This document shows positions 16,095-25,087 of a DNA stretch of 36,025 nucleotides, one piece after another. Source of the stretch: Candidatus Poribacteria bacterium (lineage in GTDB: Bacteria; Poribacteria; DTPJ01; WJIO01). The DNA is taken from positions 1 through 36,025 of the forward strand of contig WJIO01000080.1 of the NCBI GenBank assembly GCA_014730235.1, in the 5' to 3' direction. Below the pieces are notes generated by a model. That model was given only the letters and a program-made list of their open reading frames with translations. It was not told the DNA's origin and searched no databases. A program made the position numbers and the translations under genes. Numbering within the stretch: the first letter of the stretch is position 1; each line of letters opens with the position of its first letter.

Positions 16095-18032
16095 TTGGAA
16101 AATAATAAAACTTATGCTGGAATATCGTTTCGAGCTTTGACTCTTGGTATTTGTCTGGCTGCTCTGGAATGTCTTATCGCGCCTTATAACGATTACGTGA
16201 TAAGGAACGTGTTTCTTGCGGGAGGGCATTTTCCTGTGGGGCCTTTCTTTGTTCTTACTATCCTGGTTTTGTTTGTGAATGCCGTTTTGAAAAGGATAAA
16301 TCCAAAGATAGCATTATCCCAGCGGGAGCTTGTGGCTATCTGGTGCATAATGGCGGCGGCTTCGGGTATTCCTTCTACTGGGATGATGCGCCATGCCCTT
16401 CGTCCCCTGGTGGCCTACAAGTATTTTGCGACGCCGGAAAATGACTGGCAGGCATTGTTTCATCAGCATATACCGGAATGGCGGGTGGTGCAGGATGATA
16501 AGGCCATTAAGCTTTTTTACGAAGGTATCTCTCCCGGAGAGCCTATCCCCTGGAAACCCTGGCTTATACCTCTGTTTGCCTGGACAATATATGTCTTTAC
16601 ACTTTATTTTGTTGTAAGCTGTCTGGCTTCTCTATTGAGAAAACAGTGGGTGGACATAGAAAAATGCACATTTCCTCTTGTTAAGCTGCCTGTGGAGATG
16701 TCGGAGGATAAACGAAGCGTTATCAGCCCATTTTTCAAAAACAGGGCTTTATGGATAGGTTTTGCCCTGCCGTTTTTTATGCACGCTGTTAACGGTCTGC
16801 ATGCTTTCTTTCCGGCAATACCGCATTTTCCGGTAAGATTCTGGCTTGATCCGCACCTTATAGGCAGACCCTGGGAAGCCCTCAGACCTTTTCAGATCGT
16901 TTTTTTGTGGTCTATGATCGGGTTCAGCTATTTGTTGACTCTGGAGGTTTCCTTCAGCCTCTGGTTTTTCTTTTTGTTCTTTAAATTCCAGTGCCTTATG
17001 GGTTCTTTGATGGGTTTTCGTATTACAAAAGGGCCGGGGGTGCAGTGGAATGCCTATTCTTTCAGCGCATCCCAGGAGATCGGGGCATGTACGGCCTTTG
17101 TTCTTTATACTATCTGGAAGACCAGACATCATATATGGGATATGCTCAGGAGCGTTTTTGGTGGCAAAAAATCCGAAGGTATACCGGAAGCTCTACCGCC
17201 GGGGGTTACCATGCTGGGTTTGATAGGTGGAATACCCCTGCTGGCGTATCTTAATCATCTTATGGGTATGTCATTGGGTTTTGCGTTTATCTTTGTATTT
17301 GTCCTTTTGGTTATTTATATTGCTTTGACATGGCAGGTTATACACGGTGGGATTCCCTTTGTAAATCCCTCCTATTCAGCCCATTATATTTTGTTTACTA
17401 CTATGGGGCAATCCAGCATTGATCCATCTACCATGACATCGCTGTTTATGCACCCGGCGGCGTTGACCAGGGATTTGCGAGAGATTATGATGCCTTATGT
17501 GATGAACGGGCTTAAGGCATCGGATGAGGTCAGGCTTAAAAGACGTCATATGCTGTTTGGTATGATGGCGGCTATGGCCATAGGTTTGATAGTGTCGTAT
17601 ATTTCGACATTGTGGGTGAGCTATCATTATCGAGCGCCGTATACAGGCGGGGCCGGGGATATGTGGTGGCTGACCTCTGTGCTTACGGGATCAGATAGCG
17701 GTATAGACTGGACTAACACAGGTTTTATGATGTTTGGCGGCGTGTTTATGCTGCTGCTGATGTGGGTTAGAAGGCTATTTGTCTGGTGGCCCATTCATCC
17801 CATCGGTTATACGCTTTTCAGCGGTTGGGGAACTTTTAAGCTCTGGTTTTCGATTTTCCTGGGATGGCTTTTGAAATACAGCCTTGTTAAATATGGTGGA
17901 TTAAGGGCTTACAGGTCTGCCCGTCCGGTATTTCTTGGTATGGTTCTAGGGGAAATGACGGCTGCCGGGATATGGGCGATTATTGGCATGGTCACAGGAA
18001 GCAGCACAGGATACAGGATACTTCTGGATTGA
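16095..18032 (+). CDS. Large multi-pass membrane protein, DUF6785-like
   Basis: The 645-residue integral membrane protein has about a dozen hydrophobic segments spread from residue 10 to the C-terminus. A conserved-looking N-terminal block runs SQRELVAIWCIMAAASGIPS, then YFATPENDWQALFHQHIPEW. This resembles proteins annotated DUF6785/DUF6784, common in Planctomycetes-like and Poribacteria-like genomes beside URO-D and sugar genes; that recall is from memory. It starts at a TTG (16095) with GAGG upstream, 9 bp after the URO-D-like gene, so it is cotranscribed. A transporter role is plausible from topology, but no substrate can be named. Confidence 0.8.
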   Translation: MENNKTYAGISFRALTLGICLAALECLIAPYNDYVIRNVFLAGGHFPVGPFFVLTILVLFVNAVLKRINPKIALSQRELVAIWCIMAAASGIPSTGMMRHALRPLVAYKYFATPENDWQALFHQHIPEWRVVQDDKAIKLFYEGISPGEPIPWKPWLIPLFAWTIYVFTLYFVVSCLASLLRKQWVDIEKCTFPLVKLPVEMSEDKRSVISPFFKNRALWIGFALPFFMHAVNGLHAFFPAIPHFPVRFWLDPHLIGRPWEALRPFQIVFLWSMIGFSYLLTLEVSFSLWFFFLFFKFQCLMGSLMGFRITKGPGVQWNAYSFSASQEIGACTAFVLYTIWKTRHHIWDMLRSVFGGKKSEGIPEALPPGVTMLGLIGGIPLLAYLNHLMGMSLGFAFIFVFVLLVIYIALTWQVIHGGIPFVNPSYSAHYILFTTMGQSSIDPSTMTSLFMHPAALTRDLREIMMPYVMNGLKASDEVRLKRRHMLFGMMAAMAIGLIVSYISTLWVSYHYRAPYTGGAGDMWWLTSVLTGSDSGIDWTNTGFMMFGGVFMLLLMWVRRLFVWWPIHPIGYTLFSGWGTFKLWFSIFLGWLLKYSLVKYGGLRAYRSARPVFLGMVLGEMTAAGIWAIIGMVTGSSTGYRILLD

Positions 18033-18062
18033 GGTATATAATTATTACAATTTATAAACTGC

Positions 18063-18092
18063 TTGACAATTAAATGTATCATAGCCTATTAT
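18063..18092 (+). promoter_or_regulatory. Sigma-70 promoter of nadE
   Basis: TTGACA (18063-18068) and TATTAT (18087-18092) are 18 bases apart. They lie 45 nt before the nadE start codon at 18137, which has its own GGAGGT site. Confidence 0.6.
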
Positions 18093-18136
18093 TCTAGACA
18101 GTTTTGATTATTTTATAAGTAATTCCGGAGGTATAA

Positions 18137-18946
18137 ATGGAGCTTTTGAATATTGATACAGAAAAAACGGCGGATATAATGATTGGTTTTATACAGGATC
18201 GATTCAGTCAGGCGGGATTTGAAAATGCCGTGCTTGGTCTTTCCGGTGGGATTGATTCCAGCACTACGGCTTATCTGGCTCAAAAGGCTCTAGGGGCGGG
18301 AAATGTTTATGGCATAAATATGCCCTATCGATCCAGCAGTCCGGAGAGCGCAAATGACGCAAAATTAGTCGCTGATGAGCTTGGTATAAATTATATAACT
18401 GTAGAAATTACCGATATGGTGGACTCATACTTTAAGATGTTTCCTGATGCAAGTCGTTTGCGGCGAGGTAATCGTATGGCTCGGGAGAGAATGTGTATTC
18501 TCTATGATCAGTCGGCTGCTTTGTCCGGTCTGGTTATAGGCTCTGGCAATAAGACGGAACTTTTGCTGGGTTACTGCACTTTGCACGGTGATATGGCCTG
18601 TGCTATTGACCCTATCGGGGATCTGTATAAGACTCAACTGCGGCATGTTGCCAGATACCTGGGTGTTCCAGACCGAATTATTGAAAAAGCTCCAACGGCT
18701 GATCTCTGGCCGGGACAATCCGACGAATCGGAGTTGGGTTTTACTTATGAAAAGGTGGATAAAATTCTTTATTTGATGGTGGAGAAGAAGTGTAATGTCC
18801 AGGAACTTGAAAAAATGGGATTTGAAAAGGAATTTATCCAGGAAGTTACAAAAAAGATGATGAGTTCACACCATAAGCGCTGTCCGACTCCTGTTCCTAA
18901 AGTTAATTTCAGCCTGATGGATGAAATGGAATTGGAGAGAGTTTGA
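18137..18946 (+). CDS. nadE: NH3-dependent NAD+ synthetase
   Basis: The 269-residue protein catalyses the last step of NAD synthesis, deamido-NAD plus ammonia and ATP to NAD. The PP-loop is LGLSGGIDSS (33-42). The family motifs GSGNKTELLLGYCTLHGD, DPIGDLYKTQLR and PTADLWPGQSDESELG, with its substrate-binding loop, are all present. There is no glutaminase domain, so it must use free ammonia or a separate subunit. It is transcribed from its own promoter; the start ATG follows CCGGAGGT. It stands alone between catabolic genes and rsmI. Confidence 0.96.
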   Translation: MELLNIDTEKTADIMIGFIQDRFSQAGFENAVLGLSGGIDSSTTAYLAQKALGAGNVYGINMPYRSSSPESANDAKLVADELGINYITVEITDMVDSYFKMFPDASRLRRGNRMARERMCILYDQSAALSGLVIGSGNKTELLLGYCTLHGDMACAIDPIGDLYKTQLRHVARYLGVPDRIIEKAPTADLWPGQSDESELGFTYEKVDKILYLMVEKKCNVQELEKMGFEKEFIQEVTKKMMSSHHKRCPTPVPKVNFSLMDEMELERV

Positions 18947-18956
18947 TAATGGTGCT

Positions 18957-19007
18957 GACTTAAGGGAGTTTTGAGAAAAAATTTATTAATCAAAATCCCC
19001 TTAAGTC
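18957..19007. terminator. Inverted repeat downstream of nadE
   Basis: GACTTAAGGGAGTTTTGA (18957-18974) and TCAAAATCCCCTTAAGTC (18990-19007) pair in 16 of 18 positions with a 15-base A/T loop. It begins 10 bp after the nadE stop. No T-run follows, so it may be a processing or weak termination hairpin. Family-B-like pyrimidine-rich sequence continues to about 19047. Confidence 0.45.
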
Positions 19008-19103
19008 GTTGATATTTCCCCTAATCCTCCTTTGGAAAGGGGGGATATGAGATTCTTCACTCCGCTTATAATGACAAGTGTAGGATGGAATGAGAGATAG
19101 ATA

Positions 19104-19790
19104 ATGAGGGGAAAGCTTTATATAGTCAGCGCACCTATTGGCAATCTGGAAGATATTACCCTACGAGCTTTGCGGATACTGAAGGAAGTTGACCTTATAG
19201 CTGCTGAGGACACCCGCCATGCGAAAAAACTCCTGAATCATTATGATATTCACACCCCTATGATCAGCTATTTTGAGCATAATGAAATCCGCAGAAGCGA
19301 AATGCTGGTAGAAAAAATAAATAATGGTGAGGATGTTGCCTTAATATCCAACGCCGGCACGCCGGCCATATCCGATCCTGGTTATCGTGTTATAAGAAAA
19401 TGCATAGACGATCAGATAAACTTGGTTCCTATACCCGGTCCTTCGGCTTTGCTGGCGGCTGTTACTGTTTCGGGTTTTCCTATTCATAACTTTACCTTTG
19501 AAGGTTTTCTGTCAACAAAAAGTTCGCGGCGTTTAAGGCGGCTCAGGGAGATAGCCGGTGAGGAGAGAACCCTTATATTTTATGAATCTCCTTACAGGAT
19601 TCTTAAATTTCTTGCCGATGTGCTGGAAGCATTTGGCGACAGGGAACTGGTTATTGCCAGAGAGATAACCAAGATGTATGAGGAAATATACAGGGGAACG
19701 GTGAGTCAGGCCATAGAAAAATTTACCCGGGAAAAACCCAGAGGTGAATTTACCATAGTCATAAGAGGGCATCAGGATGAAGATAGTTAA
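19104..19790 (+). CDS. rsmI: 16S rRNA (cytidine1402-2'-O)-methyltransferase
   Basis: This 228-residue tetrapyrrole-methylase-fold enzyme opens with GKLYIVSAPIGNLEDITLRA, continues with AAEDTRHAKKLLNHY and ALISNAGTPAISDPGYRVI, then PIPGPSALLAAVTVSGFP. All are signatures of RsmI, which methylates the ribose of C1402 in 16S rRNA using SAM. It is shorter than the roughly 280-residue E. coli protein because it stops after the catalytic domain (GEFTIVIRG) and lacks the C-terminal helical domain. The next gene starts inside its last codons. Confidence 0.95.
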   Translation: MRGKLYIVSAPIGNLEDITLRALRILKEVDLIAAEDTRHAKKLLNHYDIHTPMISYFEHNEIRRSEMLVEKINNGEDVALISNAGTPAISDPGYRVIRKCIDDQINLVPIPGPSALLAAVTVSGFPIHNFTFEGFLSTKSSRRLRRLREIAGEERTLIFYESPYRILKFLADVLEAFGDRELVIAREITKMYEEIYRGTVSQAIEKFTREKPRGEFTIVIRGHQDEDS

Positions 19791-21387
19791 AATTGTATTG
19801 ATAATATTACTTATTTTGGTTCTGGCTTTTTTGGTGACCTGGGGTGTAATGCATTACCTGGTATGGCCCAGACATGAAGTCATTAATTTTGTGCCGGGAC
19901 AACCAACGGTATATATAGCGGCAACAGGGCTGGAAGATACTATTTGGCAGGTGCAGAATTCAGAATTTGTCCAGAGAGTTGACAGGTCTTCAATATGGGA
20001 GAATGCAAAAGACACCGGTTTTGGAAAACAGCTAATGGAACAGAAGATATTGTTTGATAATTACTGGAAATCCCAGGTTAGTGATGATCCCCTGAAGCTA
20101 GAGGATGTCATAAAACTTGTGGGCAAGGATGCATTGTTGGCTGTGTATAAGAAAGATTACGGAGATGAGTTCCTTCTGGTCAGCGCGGTGGGATTGCTGG
20201 AACGATTTAATATAACAACAGGAAGTACCAAAAAAGACCTGATGGAATATTATGATTTTAAGCCGGGTGAGTATAGAGGTCTTGATCTGATGACAATACC
20301 TGTTGGCAGGCTGAATTTTACTTATGCTTTTATAGATCGGATTGGTCTGCTGAGTAGCAGTCAATCTCTACTGAAAGAGGCAATAGATTTACATATAGAC
20401 AGGAAAAAGGGATTGACTGAAAACCCGGATTTTAAGAATCTGGCCAAAGAAATGACTGATTCAAGGATTTCCATGTATATGAATGATCCAAACATAAGCC
20501 AGCTTGCCCCTTCTATGGATTATGCAAGATCCTGGTTGTCATGGGCAAATCAAACACCAGAAGGACTAAGGGTAAATATCAGGATGGAAGCGGGTAATGT
20601 ATTGAAGAATATGATAGTTGATGATGCTGAAGCAACGGATATAAAAGCTATATCAACGCCTGATAAGAGCCTTTTGTCTGCAAAGATCGGCATACTGAAA
20701 CCGCATCCTGTATTTGATGTTATAAATTTAGTAGTCGGTTCTGGAACAGAATCCATAAAAGACAGATTAAATCCTGTAATGGAAAACGGTGTAGGGTTTG
20801 CTGTTCTTAGCCCTGATTTTCAGCAGTTTCAGATTTTTCCCCCGGTTCTTATTTACCTCAAGCTCAAAGGTGGATTTGAAAACACTCTGGAAGATATAAG
20901 AAGAAATACCTATATCAGAGGCAAAAAGCTGGAATTTGCAGAGGTAACCCATGAAGATAATAGATATTATTATACAAGAATACCTGTGGTGATGGGTATG
21001 TCAATAGACGTGGGATATACTGTGGTGGAGGATAATATTCTTGTTATGTCTATTGATAGGGCATCTTTGAAAAAGGCTATAGAACTATCAAAAGGTATGG
21101 ATACACCATTGGAAGAAAGCATTTATTATAAAGAGACTTTTGAACCTGTTGCTTTATCGTCAGATGCTGGCAGTGCCTTTGTTGATATTGCATCCTTGGC
21201 TGCTATGACAGAACAGGGAGCCCGATTGTTTGCATGGCAAGCAAGGATTTCCGGGGATGAGTCGTCAGCGCACCTGGCTACCATGATCCAGGAGAATGTA
21301 TTTATACTGGAAGCATGGGAATATCTGGGTGCTACCTTTGGATATGAAGATAATATTCTGGATATTAAGATTATACTGAGTAAGTGA
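19777..21387 (+). CDS. Membrane-anchored exported protein of unknown function (DUF3352-like)
   Basis: The 536-residue protein begins with a single hydrophobic helix (about 5-27, VLIILLILVLAFLVTWGVMH) with no clear cleavage site. It is probably anchored in the inner membrane with the rest outside the cytoplasm. The body has repeated patterns of modest similarity (for example LLSSSQSLLKEAIDL and VMSIDRASLKKAIEL), suggesting two copies of one fold as in DUF3352-type proteins; I hold that assignment loosely. The start overlaps the rsmI end by 14 bases, so the two are cotranscribed. No catalytic motif is recognised. Confidence 0.7.
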   Translation: MKIVKIVLIILLILVLAFLVTWGVMHYLVWPRHEVINFVPGQPTVYIAATGLEDTIWQVQNSEFVQRVDRSSIWENAKDTGFGKQLMEQKILFDNYWKSQVSDDPLKLEDVIKLVGKDALLAVYKKDYGDEFLLVSAVGLLERFNITTGSTKKDLMEYYDFKPGEYRGLDLMTIPVGRLNFTYAFIDRIGLLSSSQSLLKEAIDLHIDRKKGLTENPDFKNLAKEMTDSRISMYMNDPNISQLAPSMDYARSWLSWANQTPEGLRVNIRMEAGNVLKNMIVDDAEATDIKAISTPDKSLLSAKIGILKPHPVFDVINLVVGSGTESIKDRLNPVMENGVGFAVLSPDFQQFQIFPPVLIYLKLKGGFENTLEDIRRNTYIRGKKLEFAEVTHEDNRYYYTRIPVVMGMSIDVGYTVVEDNILVMSIDRASLKKAIELSKGMDTPLEESIYYKETFEPVALSSDAGSAFVDIASLAAMTEQGARLFAWQARISGDESSAHLATMIQENVFILEAWEYLGATFGYEDNILDIKIILSK

Positions 21388-21481
21388 GAACCTTAATGAT
21401 AAGTTAAAATCCTCTTTTATATATCCAAAGGTGATGGGGCTTGAATCATTGTCCTATTGATATTGAATTGGAAATGTAATT

Positions 21482-22246
21482 ATGATTACAACGACAGAAT
21501 TAACAAAGAATTATGGTGATCTGATAGCTGTTGATAAGCTGAACCTGCATGTGGAACCCGGAGAGCTTTTTGTTTTTCTGGGGCCTAATGGAGCTGGAAA
21601 GACTACCACAATAAAGATGCTTACCGGACTTCTGCATCCAACATCGGGTAAGGCGGCGGTGGCCGGAATGGATATAGTTGAAAATCCTCTGGGGGTTAAG
21701 CGGATAATGGGATATTTACCGGAAAATCCATTTTTATACGACAAACTAACTGGAAGGGAATTCCTGGAATTTGTGGCTGATGTTCATGGTGTAGACAAAA
21801 AGAGGGATAAAATCGGCAGGTTCATGGAGCTTTTTGAACTTATTAATTCCAGGGATGAGATGATAGAGGGTTATTCCCTGGGCATGCGCAAGAAGATCGC
21901 TATCGGGGCGGCTTTGATACACGATCCTAAGGTTGTTTTCCTGGACGAACCTACAGGTGGATTAGATCCTAAAAGTGCCCGGATAATGAAAGATCTGCTT
22001 CAAAGCATCCGCAGTCGCGGCACTACGGTTTTTATGACCACGCATATTCTGGAAGTCGCTGAAAAGATGTGTGACCGGGTTGGAATTATAAACAACGGAA
22101 GCCTTATAGCAGTTGGTACTGTCAGCGAACTGCGGGGGGAAGATATCGAAACAAGCAGTCTGGAGGATATATTCCTTAATTTAACCGGTGGAACGCAGCA
22201 GGAGCAAATAAGCCTTTTTTTAGATAATGTCACAGACGATTCTTAA
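21482..22246 (+). CDS. ABC transporter ATP-binding protein (ABC-2 exporter type)
   Basis: This 254-residue nucleotide-binding subunit has Walker A GPNGAGKT (34-41), signature YSLGM (131-135), Walker B VVFLDEP (151-157, catalytic Glu156) and switch His188 (TTHILE). The SLGM signature is usual for exporters of the CcmA/NatA class. The C-terminal extension ends inside the start of the permease gene (20-bp overlap), so the two are translationally coupled. It powers export by the partner at 22227; the cargo is unknown. Confidence 0.95.
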   Translation: MITTTELTKNYGDLIAVDKLNLHVEPGELFVFLGPNGAGKTTTIKMLTGLLHPTSGKAAVAGMDIVENPLGVKRIMGYLPENPFLYDKLTGREFLEFVADVHGVDKKRDKIGRFMELFELINSRDEMIEGYSLGMRKKIAIGAALIHDPKVVFLDEPTGGLDPKSARIMKDLLQSIRSRGTTVFMTTHILEVAEKMCDRVGIINNGSLIAVGTVSELRGEDIETSSLEDIFLNLTGGTQQEQISLFLDNVTDDS

Positions 22247-23795
22247 ATACAGATTAAGACAAATATATAATACCCTTACCCGAAGTCCACGCCGTAAAAA
22301 GTTTGGATGGGTAGTATCTCTGTCTTTTCTTGCCCCTTATTATGTTATGGTGATAAGATCAATGGGGCAGATATATGGCAAGCTGTATGAAAATCGGGGA
22401 TGGGAGGCCTTGAGCAGTTTTGCCAGTGTAAACCTGTCTTTAATTTTCTTCTTTGTTATGGTAAGCACTACGGCTATAACCCTATACAGGATTCTGGAAG
22501 CCAAAGATCTTTCCCTGCTGATGTTCATGCCTTTAGAGGATAAATCCCTGTTTTCTGTCAAATTTTACGAAGCCCTTTCTGATACGCTGAAAGGCATGAT
22601 ACTTCCCTTTCCTGTTTGTATAGCATTTATGTCAATACTGGGTAAAATACAATCTCCATTGGTGGTTTCAGGATTCTTATTGGGCTGGATCGGGATTATT
22701 TTTCAGCTGGCTTCCCTGTCGGTTTTAATAGCATTACTGCTGGGTAAATTGGTAACTTCCAAACATTCTGGTGCAATAATGCGCATGCTGGCTGTGATCT
22801 CTGCCATGGTCTTCCTGGTTGTATTTATGGGCTATTCCCAGCGGTCTGATTCCATAAGCCTATCTATTGAAACGGGAACTTATAATACTGCATCGGGTCT
22901 GGCAAAATATACCATGTTTTTTCCCTCTGGTTGGCTTGTAAAAGCTGTTTCTCCTTCAGGATTATCAGGTTTTGGTCTTTTAAAATTTTCAGGATTCGTT
23001 TTGTTGACTATTTTACTGCCAATTTTGGCTTTCTGGCTTTTTTCCCTGCGCTTTAGAAGTATATGGCTAAGGAGTCTGGAGGTAAAACGGAGTAAGAAAT
23101 CACACCTTCGATCCCAATCAATAAAGCAGAAACTCAATGAAAAAACATCTTCCAGCAAAACCAAAACCATGATGAAGAAAGAGTTGAAGATAATATCCAG
23201 AGAACCTCATATATGGATTGGTTTAACAATACCCCTGGTGCTTTTCTTTTTATTCCTTATGTGGGGATCAGGAGATAGAAGCACCCAGATAACATATATA
23301 ATCCTAATATCCTTTTTGACTACTCTTTCTTATTCACTATCAAGCGTTGGGAGAGAGGGCAAGACTTTTTTGCTCCTTAAATCAATGCCTCTGGATATGT
23401 CGGCTTTAGTGAGGGCGAAGCTGGTTATGGGCTGCGTGTTTAATTTGGTTTTGACTATAACTTTTTCCTTTGTATTATATTTTATGAAGGGATTGACATT
23501 ATTACAACTGGGTTTGAATCTGGCTCTTTCAGTAGCCGCTTCAATATATACTGCGGCTTTTGGGGTTTCTATGGCTGCTTTGTTTCCAAAATTCGACTTT
23601 ACCAATCCCATGAGAGCCGCAGCTTTGCCGGGAATTGTTTTTTTATATCTTTTGATCGTTGCTTTTGGTGGAAGCCTCGTTGCTGCGTTTAACCTGGGTT
23701 GGTGGGCGCTGTCTGTGCCGCTGATTATTTGGGCTGTGGTTGCTGTCATGTTGATGAAAAGAGGGATTAGGAATCTGGAGAAATTGGATTTTTGA
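22227..23795 (+). CDS. ABC exporter permease with about 12 membrane helices
   Basis: The 522-residue integral membrane protein has two halves of about six hydrophobic segments each. A charged cytoplasmic linker near 290-320 (KRSKKSHLRS and KTKTMMKKELK) separates them. It lacks an ATPase domain and is encoded in a 20-bp overlap with the ATP-binding subunit, so it is that subunit's permease. The size and two-half layout match the large ABC-2-like putative exporters rather than the usual single 6-helix subunit. The substrate is not predictable. Confidence 0.85.
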   Translation: MSQTILKYRLRQIYNTLTRSPRRKKFGWVVSLSFLAPYYVMVIRSMGQIYGKLYENRGWEALSSFASVNLSLIFFFVMVSTTAITLYRILEAKDLSLLMFMPLEDKSLFSVKFYEALSDTLKGMILPFPVCIAFMSILGKIQSPLVVSGFLLGWIGIIFQLASLSVLIALLLGKLVTSKHSGAIMRMLAVISAMVFLVVFMGYSQRSDSISLSIETGTYNTASGLAKYTMFFPSGWLVKAVSPSGLSGFGLLKFSGFVLLTILLPILAFWLFSLRFRSIWLRSLEVKRSKKSHLRSQSIKQKLNEKTSSSKTKTMMKKELKIISREPHIWIGLTIPLVLFFLFLMWGSGDRSTQITYIILISFLTTLSYSLSSVGREGKTFLLLKSMPLDMSALVRAKLVMGCVFNLVLTITFSFVLYFMKGLTLLQLGLNLALSVAASIYTAAFGVSMAALFPKFDFTNPMRAAALPGIVFLYLLIVAFGGSLVAAFNLGWWALSVPLIIWAVVAVMLMKRGIRNLEKLDF

Positions 23796-23845
23796 ATTTA
23801 TAATGGTATACTTCATTATGCTCATAGTGAAAAGTAAATTAATTT

Positions 23846-24023
23846 GCTTCTTCCGGGTTTCGTGTGGTAATAATTGAAAATGCTCTCAGCTTGTCATTCC
23901 TGCGAAATCAGGAATCCAGCCTTTATGTGGATCTACTGGATTCCTGATTTCGCAGGAATGACAGCATAAAAATGACAGCGTAAAGAAGTTTCTTATCTTT
24001 ACCACACTAAACCCGGAAGAAGC
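23846..24023. repeat. Complete family A MITE-like element
   Basis: This is the best copy, 178 bp. Terminal inverted repeats at 23846-23870 and 23999-24023 match in 24 of 25 positions (left reads TTCTTCCGGGTTTCGTGTGG). Flanking 8-mers ATTAATTT (23838-23845) and ATTGATTT (24024-24031) match in 7 of 8, consistent with a target-site duplication. Inside is a perfect 27-bp inverted repeat, 23893-23919 against 23936-23962, with a 16-base loop. It has no coding capacity. It ends 33 bp before the FAH-family start codon and so lies in its leader or promoter region. Confidence 0.8.
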
Positions 24024-24056
24024 ATTGATTTCTTCTTATTCAAAAGGATAACGAAT

Positions 24057-25082
24057 ATGCGATTAATACAGTTTTTTATTCCGGGAAATGGAAGACGTAT
24101 CGGTGTTGTTGAAGATGATAGAGTTTTTGATCTTACTGCCATAGATCCGGATTGGCGTTACATATATGACCTTTTTTTCCATGCAAGGGAAAATAAATGC
24201 ACTATTGATGAATATATAGCCCAATTTAACTACAGGGATACTCAAACATTCGTCTACAGTGATCTTTTAAAACATCATCCTGGCGATTATAACGGCTGGA
24301 TTTTACCTACTTTAGATCATCGGGACCCGGCTCATTGTATTATAACCGGCACAGGCTTGACCCACCTGGGAAGCATGGCCCAGAGAAATAGCATGCACAA
24401 AGAAGCGCAAAAGGAAAAGACGGATTCCCAGAAAATGTTTGAAATGGGCTTGGAGGGCGGGAAGCCTGAACCGGGTGCGAGAGGTGTTTCGCCTGAATGG
24501 TTTTATAAGGGTAACGGTCATATACTTAGAGGACATAACGACTACCTGGATATACCGTCGTTTACTGATGACGGCGGGGAGGAACCGGAGATCGTGGGAT
24601 GCTATATTATAGGTAAAGACAGAATGCCTTACAGGTTGGGTTTTGCTGTTGCAAACGAATGGTCGGATCATGCTGTGGAACGGGTAAACTACCTTTGGCT
24701 TGCCCCGTCCAAACTGCGAACATGTTCTGTAGGACCTGAGCTTTTAACTAACCAGTTATTTAAGGACGTAAGAGGGTTTTGCCGTATATACAGGGGTGAA
24801 GAGGTTATATACGACTCCGGGGAATTACTTACCGGTGAAGATAATATGAGTCATTCCCTGACAAATCTGGAAGATCATCACTTCAAGTATCCTCAGTTTC
24901 GCGTTCCCGGGGACGTGCATATACATTTCTTTGGTACTATGAAGCTTTCATACGAAAGCAGGGACAAATTTCAGAACAATGACAGGATAGAAGTAAAGTT
25001 TGACGGCATGGGCGAAGCATTGGTAAACTACATCAGACGTATAGGGCAAAAATCATCGCCTTTTGAAATCAGGAAAGGTTGA
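24057..25082 (+). CDS. Fumarylacetoacetate hydrolase family protein (AraD1-like)
   Basis: The 341-residue FAH-superfamily protein has a family-specific N-terminal domain and a C-terminal catalytic fold with EPEIVGCYIIG, LGFAVANEWSDHAVE (equivalent to the GYxxxNDxSxR element) and acidic residues for a divalent metal. It is closest in appearance to the AraD1 group, often found with sugar-acid dehydratases and dehydrogenases. These enzymes hydrate, cleave or decarboxylate 2-keto sugar acids. The Gfo/Idh gene follows with only a few bases between, which supports a sugar oxidation route. Confidence 0.86.
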   Translation: MRLIQFFIPGNGRRIGVVEDDRVFDLTAIDPDWRYIYDLFFHARENKCTIDEYIAQFNYRDTQTFVYSDLLKHHPGDYNGWILPTLDHRDPAHCIITGTGLTHLGSMAQRNSMHKEAQKEKTDSQKMFEMGLEGGKPEPGARGVSPEWFYKGNGHILRGHNDYLDIPSFTDDGGEEPEIVGCYIIGKDRMPYRLGFAVANEWSDHAVERVNYLWLAPSKLRTCSVGPELLTNQLFKDVRGFCRIYRGEEVIYDSGELLTGEDNMSHSLTNLEDHHFKYPQFRVPGDVHIHFFGTMKLSYESRDKFQNNDRIEVKFDGMGEALVNYIRRIGQKSSPFEIRKG

Positions 25083-25087
25083 TAAAA

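Noticed and set aside
21482-22246. ABC ATPase signature YSLGM instead of LSGGQ, considered as a defective ATPase
   Set aside because: SLGM-type signatures are usual in ABC-2 exporter ATPases, and Walker A, Walker B and the switch His are intact.
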